Origin: Patiria pectinifera
Lineage: Eukaryota > Echinodermata > Asteroidea > Valvatida > Asterinidae
Length of the DNA: 64,000 nucleotides
Direction: 5' to 3'
NCBI GenBank assembly: GCA_029964075.1
Contig: CM057140.1
Span: forward strand, 10,806,643-10,870,642
Under the pieces are notes generated by a model that was not told the origin of the DNA, made no database searches, and saw only the letters and a program-made list of their open reading frames with translations. Shown piece by piece: positions 52,201 through 61,200 of this stretch. Positions within the stretch are counted from its first letter, which is position 1. Each line of letters opens with the position of its first letter. The translations under genes were made by a program, and so were the position numbers.

Positions 52201-55200
52201 GGCTTCATAAGTTGTCCTTGGTGTTTTGTGTACACCTGAGGGGCCAATAGTCCAGCGGATATGTGAAATAAAATTGTGCACTTTTTCATAAAAGCATGAA
52301 ACTTCACACAGACGTTTTTATTCACGGTAAAAATGTTTCGAGATGTGGAGCCGTCGCAAACTCATCCTTTGAGAGGCGTGGCAACCATTTTGAAAATAGG
52401 GGGGTACTTATTGTGTGAAGTTTAATGCTTTTATGAAAAAGTGCACACATTTTTTGTCACGGTGGGCAGTGAGCACCCCCCATATTTAAAATGGCTGCCA
52501 CGCCTCTAAAAGGGTGAATTGGACTCCGCATCTGATATTTTTGTTCTCGGTGGTGTGAAGTTGAATGCTTTTATGAAAAAGTGCACAATTTAAAAGTATT
52601 ACAGCACATATCCGCTGGACTACATGGTTCCAAAGATGAAACTAAGAGGTTTGTGGCAGTTTTCCACCATTGATACATTTATTACACGATATAATACCAG
52701 AGTATAAAAAAAAAGTGACAAAAGTGGAGACTGTCCTTTGATTTGTACACAATTCCTAACAATGAATTCTATACTTTTGTTTTTTTGCTCACAGCTACAT
52801 CAAGGGATGGAGGATGGTCCCCAAGAACAAGGCACCCGTCACTTTCTATGTCCTGAAGCCCGTCAATATGAAGAAAGGCAAATTCAAGGTTGTCGGCAAG
52901 ACCTCCGTACCACGGCGTAAAACACTGGACAGAGGAGAAGTGTTTGAGGTCTGTACAGAGGACAGTGGTGTTTGGTTTTCTTAATAACAAATACACTGAA
53001 AAATTATGAGATTCAGCATGTTATGAATCCTCTTCAAAGAGAAAACCTGACTAGTTGCCTTATATTCGGGTGTTTGATCAAGACTGTATTAGGGTTAGCG
53101 ATCTCTCTTATCTCCAGATATTAAAAAAGCTTGGTGTGAAAAGGGCCCAGGATTTTAAAAGGGAAATTCACCTCATGAGGAATTAATGTTGAGAATTTTA
53201 GACAGATTGGTCTGAGTACTTGGGTTTTTGATTGAATGTAGTAATCGCTGATTCCGCTTAGATTCTGCTGGAACCCAAGGACTGGATCGAGGTGCGCTCT
53301 GGTCACATGATCGGCTTCACCTCCCGGCGACGCAGCCCCATCTACAGGGATAAGAGGGCCCACGACAAGAGCGAGCACATGATTGCCCGCAACAAGAAAA
53401 TCCGGGGCTACACCAGGCTGGACGTCGGCGATAAGCTCCAAATGAGGAAGTTCCGCAAGAGGGAGGCCGCGTACTCATTCACTGCCATCCTGACCCAAGA
53501 AGGTCAGTTGACTCCATCCTTTCATTCCTTTCAGACTGGCGGTTCAAAGTCGCACCCGACCAAGTTTTTCCAAAGATTAGAATTAAGATGGATGTTTGAA
53601 TCAGTAAGACTTACAGTAACAGTAAGTAAGACAGTCAGTTGAAATAAATATATTAAACATTGCCTGTCTGAAACTCAACTCCATTTGGGTCGACTTGAGT
53701 CGTGCCTAATACCAGAGTTGTAATGACTCGAGTCAATGACTCGACTCGAGTCAGACTCAAGTCACAATTTTTGGTGATTCAACTCGACTCGACTCGAGTC
53801 CCTAATGGCAAATGACCCGACTCGACTCAAGTCACTGAGAGCAAATGACTCGACCCGCCTCGAGTTCCTCATCAGGATGACTCGACTTGATTCAAGCAAG
53901 GCTAATAAGACTCTAGTCCCAAAAATACAAGCTATACTTTGCGAAAAACCTTTGCAATGACTTACGCCGGTGCCGGTTTTTGTTCACGTCATGTTAGAAT
54001 GTTCACACATAATGTAGGCCTGTACGGATACGTACGTGGTTTGATCAGTGTCCCCATTAGTTAGCGATCAGCTGGAACTCTCCTTTTTATTTTCATTAAG
54101 AGTCAAATGTGGTGTCACCACATGTAGTAGCCCAAATGTAAAATTAAAAAAGCCAAAAAATGACTTTCTCTCTTGTGTTTATTTATTGTATGGTGTTCAA
54201 ATATTTGTGACTCGAATTGACTCAAGCTAAATACCTGATTCGACTCAACTCGACTCGATTACACACTGTGACTCGACCTGACTCGACCTTCTTGACCTAA
54301 TGACTCGACTCGACTCGAGTCACTTCTTTAAAATGACTTGACTCGAGGCACAAAAATCAGTGACTCGTTACAACTCTGCCTAATAATATTTAGTTGGGTG
54401 TGACTCTGGAATGCAATGTATTTCTAGAAGTCATCTTTCTGAGTGCTGTGAGACCTAAAAAAGAATGAAAGAGAATAGGGCTAAAAAGGAATACTGCTAC
54501 TGACTGTATCCGCTATAAATCAGTTCTGTGCATGTGTGCACTCACACTTACAGATTTTTGCCGAGGGATAAAAAAGAAGCAGCATATAAAAAAGGAAAAC
54601 CAGTTTTTGGAGACTGGGGTGACCAAGTTTGTCATAAAACCAAGTGTATAGTGTCCAAAATTTGCTCAAAAAAAAATCATTGGGCTTTCAGTGCAAGCAA
54701 TTTGGAAGAATTGATGACTTTTTTTGGTATTGCAATCAGCAGAGACCAGAAGCTTAGGTTTTTTCCTTCACCTTCAGAAGTAAAGGTGCAGTTGCAGCTA
54801 CACTCTCACGAGAAAATGTTTTTTGTTTCTTCTCATTTCAGGAATGGGTGAAACTAAGGGCACTGTACCTCCAGGTAAGTAACGTTGTCTGTCACCAAAA
54901 AAAAATAAGATTCTTCTTAAAGTGGCCCTTCTATTAGGACAGATATGGAATGTAGAACTTTAGTATATTGTGATCAAGTCTCTTGCTTAAGGACATTAAT
55001 TTTGAGACTGACTTTCCAGATTCAAGTCCACTCTGTGACATTTGTACATACTTTGAGGTGAGGCTGCACAGGGGCTTAATCATAGGAGACGATAAAATAT
55101 TTCCATGAATATTTGAAGGTATTTAAAAATTGTGCACAAGGGAGTTTAAATTTGAGAGCTCAAACAAAATTACCCCTTAATCAGGGTTTGACCCTTTTTT

Positions 55201-58200
55201 TTTTTTTACTTGCCAGCCGGGCTACTGAAACAGACTCTTAACTAGCCTGCTGGCATTTTCACTGTTTTTCTTTTCTAGAGTGTCTCTGATACAACAATGT
55301 GTATACATTTAAAACGTGTATCCTGAGGCAATCCTGTCGGTGTTTTTAATAAACAGATCTAATAATTTAACCCTAAACAGTTAATAAAATTAGACACAAA
55401 GCGATTCCGGATTGCTTTCTGAATTTACTGATTTATTTCTTCCTATCCTTTCATCTTTGCCGTATCCCAATAATTTTTGACTCGCCAGCCAGGCTACTTA
55501 AGGAATAGTTTGACTAGCCGGCCGCTGTTTTGACTAGCATTTGGCTAGCGGGCTACCGCTAAAGTCGAACCCTGTTAATTTTTTTTCAACCCCTACACTA
55601 CTTTGGATCTACATTCAAGGTGTTGAAGTTGCTGCCAAGTGCAATTTTTACTTTTTCACCCCCAAATTACATTTCTTATTAATTGCTAATTCTTGCAGCA
55701 ATACAAACGTTAATCAATATTAGGTTTTGCCCTTCACCGACGTATAAACGCTGTATACTCAGTGTGTTACCTCCCAAGTGAAAGTTGGAAAAATCCCTCG
55801 GGTGGGACTTGAACTTATGACCTCCTGCTTTCTAGTGCAGTCGTTTTACCACTCGACCACCGAGCTTGTAGTATCGGTTGGCTGGTTCGAATTTGATGTA
55901 CATGTAGCAGCGGGTACCGCAATTAAACTTTATATAAGATGGAATTTGTGGGGGGTGATGCAAATCAGCATTAAATTTTGCCCTTTTACCGATGTATGAA
56001 CACTAAACACTCAGTGTGTTACCTCCCCAGTGAAAGTTGGAAAAATACAAACGTTATTCACTTTTCAATGAGACATCGAATGAAAATATCTGCCAGAGTC
56101 TAGTGATGGAATAGTTATTGTACAAAATTTGAATATTTGTAGCTTGACAATAATTCAGCTGTATATATTCAACGCATTAGAAATGCAATAATGACCAAAT
56201 ATTTAAGCCATTTTGAGGTTGCAGCTCCACACAAAAAACAACATAATATTTTGTTTAAAGAAAAATAAAAAAATTGAAAATTCATGAGGAGAAAAAAAAA
56301 ATTGAATTTGTCAAAGAGCTTTAATACTGTTGCTGGTATCCTTTGCCAGTTTCCTGCAAGGGAGGAATTGGCATGGAGAACGGGCGCATTCCAGACGAAG
56401 CCATCACCGTCAGTAGCTCCGTTGATGTGCTGAGTAACGGAGGTGGAGAAGCCCGCTTGTCCAACCAAGCTGCTTGGATAGCCTCGAAGACGGATCCCAC
56501 TCCTTACATCCAGGTACTGTGCTGTGATCATTTCCAGTGTTGTAGTTGAGACCATCACAAGACCAGCACAAGACCAGACACAAGTAACAGGGCATGAACA
56601 ATAACAAAGGAATACCTTTGTTGCAGTTCATTTGAATAGCTTGTGACTTGAATTCGGGCGATTCACAATGCAGTGCGCCACCAAGAGTTTGCCACGGAGA
56701 GTTTATTTTTCCCAGTGGGAGATGGTCGACAAATTCGCAGTGCGGGACATTTGAAATTGTTAGTTTTTTTCTGGTCAGTAGTTTCGTAATGAATCGAGGA
56801 TCTGTTTGCCCTTTTCTTTTCTTCTTATGAGTGTGGTGTTTTTTTGTAAGGTGGCAGAACGCTATGCTCCAATCTATAACATATTAGCTCAAGTTGTCTA
56901 CTGACACTCATTCAAATGGACCATGTTTTGTCGACCGTAAACCTGAAAAATGGACTCTCCATGGCAAACTCTTGGTGGCGCACTGCATGGTGAATCGCCC
57001 GAATTGAGACTGGCGGTCTTGTGATGGTCTTGCAGCATCTCGACTACAACACTGATCATTTCCCATCCTTTCCCAAATAATTAAGATTGAGAGGTGTCCA
57101 TGGACCAGGCAGAAAAATCCCTATGGTCAAGCACTCTGAGATCTGTGTACAGTTGTAAATTAGCAGAAACTGAAAATGTTCAAGTCTATGAGAATGATCA
57201 AAGTATTCCATTCATTGGTCCTGCATGAACTTTTGAAATAAGTCAGGTGGGTGAACAGTTCTCGATCAGTGATATTTCACGGTCTTCTATCAGGTTTTGT
57301 TATACCTCCGTCTTGAATACTGTATTTTTAATTGGTCTAAAATGATCACATGTTCAGTTTATAAAAATCTGGTTCCCTGACCTGATGACCCACACCACAC
57401 TCTAATAAAAAGAAAGTCAGAATCTTTTGGTCTGGAAACCAGACTAGCAGACGATCAGCTGTTTCGAGCGCGCGACATGTTTTGAGTTGACTCGTCATCT
57501 TCAGTTGTATTCATTTAATGTCAGGTTGTGTAAGTACGGCAGTTTGTTTTTAATATTACAAAGGCTCCAAGACGGAGGTATAACAAAACAACTGTTGACT
57601 GGATTGATGTGAGATATGATTTTTTGAACACCCTCGGGGCGCATAGCACCCTCGGCTTCGCCTCGGATGCTATGCGCCCCTCGGGTGTTCATGTCCCACG
57701 TCTACAAATGTTAAATGTAGAGAACATAGTAAAGGGATCACTTCCCATCCTTTCCAAAAGGGAAGGAACAAGGGAAGTAAGGAGCTGCATGTATTTCTCA
57801 CTCTCCATATTTGTTTTTAATCATCCAGGTTGACTTGGGCTACACAGCGAAAGTGACCGGCATTGCCACCCAGGGCGATCCAGTGGGCGAGAACTGGGTG
57901 ACCAGCTACTCCCTGGAGTACTCGGACTCCTTGCACTACCTGACCAAAGAACCGCAGAACTTCCAGTGGGTCAGATTCACCAACTCACTCAAAGACGTAA
58001 GTCGGCAATCTTCTAGTAATGGCAAAATAACTATTTGTAGAAGACCCTGCTGGATACAGTGTAAAAACTGAAGAGCCTGCCATGGGCAAATCGCACGTGT
58101 AGGGCTGTCCCGAGTATTCAGATATTCAATCATCAATGGAATATTCAAATAGCTTTTTGCGGGTTTGAATGTTCGAAAGATAAAAAAAACTACATGTGTA

Positions 58201-61200
58201 CACACACTACTGTGGTGTTATTTTAGTCATAAAGTGCTGCACTGTCAGATGCCATTTTATGCTGACGGTAACCAGGCCCGTATTATCCAATAGGCACAGT
58301 AGGCACTGTGCCCAGGGCCTATGAAAACTTCTTGGGCCTACGAAAAAATGGAGGGCCTACGAAACATACCACTGAGTGCCAACGAAACATACCACTGAGT
58401 GCCAACTGGTTTTAAGAGCTACCAGTTTGGACTGGCTTGCTATGAAATTGGTGCTGGTGCCTGGTGCGGAATAGGGCCTAGGAAACACTGGTGCCTAGGG
58501 CCTACGGAACACTGGTGCCTAGGGCCTACGGAACACTGGTGCCTAGGGCCTACAGAACACTGGTGCCTAGGGCCTACGGAACACTGGTGCCTAGGGCCTA
58601 CGGAACACTGGTACCTAGGGCCTACGGAACACTGGTGCCTAGGGCCTACGGAACACTGGTGCCTAGGGCCTACGGAACACTGGTGCCTAGGGCCTACGGA
58701 ACACTGGTGCCTAGGGCTTACAGAACACTGGTGCCTAGGGCCTATGGAACACTGGTGCCTAGGGCCTACGGAACACTGGTGCCTAGGGCCTACGGAACAC
58801 TGGTGCCTAGGGCCTACGGAACACTGGTGCCTAGGGCCTACGGAACACTGGTGCCTAGGGCCTACGGAACACTGGTGCCTAGGGCCTACGGAACACTGGT
58901 GCCTAGGGCCTACGGAACACTGGTGCCTAGGGCCTACGGAACACTGGTGCCTAGGGCTTACGGAACACTGGTGCCTAGGGCCTACGGAACACTGGTGCCT
59001 AGGGCTTACGGAACACTGGTGCCTAGGGCCTATGGAACACTGGTGCCTAGGGCCTACGGAACACTGGTACCTAGGGCCTACGGAACACTGGTGCCTAGGG
59101 CCTACGGAACACTGGTGCCTAGGGCTTACGGAACACTGGTGCCTTGGGCTTACGGAACACTGGTGCCTAGGGCTTACGGAACACTGGTGCCTAGGGCCTA
59201 TGGAACACTGGTGCCTAGGGCCTACGGAACACTGAATCCGGCCCTGGCGGTAACTGTTTTGTCGAGGGCAGACAGATGTTCCCATCCTTTCAGCAGTTTA
59301 AATGCCATTGACAGTTATAACATAACTTACTGCAGAACACTCCTGTGGGCCATAACATGGATCGCTGAAGGCACATTTTTACCGGCGCGCCTTGTGTTCA
59401 ACTTTTGACAAGTGCAGCATTTAGTTGCAGCTTGCAACTGCGAATATTCAAATATTCAGTCCAGAGCAGTTTTGTATAATCAAATACAAAATAAGTTGAA
59501 AAGGGACAGCCCTTTAAAGATTTAGTCCATCATTTGTAATTTGTGCATTTTGTTCGTTTGAAGCAACAAAAGTGCTCAAAATCTAAAGAAGGGTACTGAA
59601 CAACTAACCTGATGAAGTTTCAGCTCAGCTTCAGCTGTATATTCCGAGATAAAAACCATTCTAGGATCTCAATTTCAAATCAAAAGTTGCTGAATCATGT
59701 TTTGAATTGCGCCTGAATTCAGCGTACGAGACACGTTCTCACTGAGCCGATTGCAGCTCGCGGCGATGTCGCGCACTGATCCGACGAATTATAGCAACTG
59801 GGGGTGCGTGTGCCTCGTGCCAATGCTTGCGCGCGCTTCGCCGAATAAAACGAACTACTAATTGAAATTGTCCTACTGTGCGTCTTAAGAAGCACCGTTG
59901 GAAAGGCCTTCTTTCGTTGATTACTTCAAAATGACAGCTTGCAAGAAAGAATAATTTCACAGGGAGTTTAGTCCCCTTACTATCTTTCAACCAAGTATGT
60001 TTTCAACAATAATTACGCCAGTTACTTTTCGGATGGCTGCAAATGATGGACTATAGCTTTAAGCGTACACACCCTGAATGCATGCTTACTATGTGCGACT
60101 TGTATTTGTACAAATGTTCGTAGACTTCATTTGAACACACAAGCATACTTCATAGTTTAGCATTGTCTTTCTTCTTGTTTTTCTCTTTTAAGGTCTTTGC
60201 CGGTAACTCTGATCAGAACACTGTTGAGACTCAATTCTTCAAGGATGTGATTGAAGCTCGTGTGGCCCGCGTCTGGGTCCTGGACTCCCACAACTTTCCA
60301 GCCATGCGATTGGAGTTCGTAGGCTGTCCAGGTAAAAAAACACCGAATCATATAAGATGAACGCAAGTGTTTTTTTGTTAGAAATCACGGCTTCCAACCT
60401 TCTGTTTTTTTCATTTATGTCAATACTTTTAACCCTAATGTCCTAAGGGCTCTTTGGGGGGTTAAGGACCAAATACCACAGAATACTACATGTGTTGTGC
60501 ACACTTGTATGGATATATATGGGTCATTCCACCGGGTTGGGAAGCAGTGCATGTTACATCCATATATTTGGTTATACTATTAAAAGTATCAATGCATTCT
60601 AAACAATTGCTCAACATAATATTTGTCTTAAGGTGTTTCAATACTTGAGAAAGTTTGAAATCATTTGAAAGTACTTAGACAAAAATATGAGCAAAAATGT
60701 ATTAATTCGGATGTAACATTGACACCGTGTCAATGTTACATCCAAATATTCTTTATTTGCCATTTTTTACACGTATGTAAAATATTACCCAAACTGACAT
60801 TGCATATGTACAACTGGACACCTAAGCACCAAGAAAAGCTTTTGTTTTGGTATAGTCAGGGTTCAAATATAGCAAAAACAATACCTCAAGTGTGGATGTA
60901 ACAGTGTAAAAATCACTCAATGGAAGTGTGACATTGGGTTTTACACCGTGTCAATGTTACGTCCACACAACCAAGCTATCATTTCTGCTCCATTTGATAC
61001 CTGACTACCGTAACAAAAGCTTTTCTTATTGTGTTGCATGTATGGTAAGAAGTACGCAAAGTGAATTTGGGTGATGTTTCGCAGAAATTAAAAAAAAAGG
61101 TACAAATGTCACATTTGGACTTAACACTGACACGGTGTCAATGTTACATCCAAAATGACATTTTTTGCTCATATTTTTGACAAAATACATTGAAATCATT

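Noticed and set aside
58399-59408. Long open frames on both strands with repeats like LVPRAYGT and HWCLGPTE
   Set aside because: They are produced by a 24-base minisatellite inside a transposon in an intron; any stop-free frame of such a unit stays open, and several frames on both strands are open at once.
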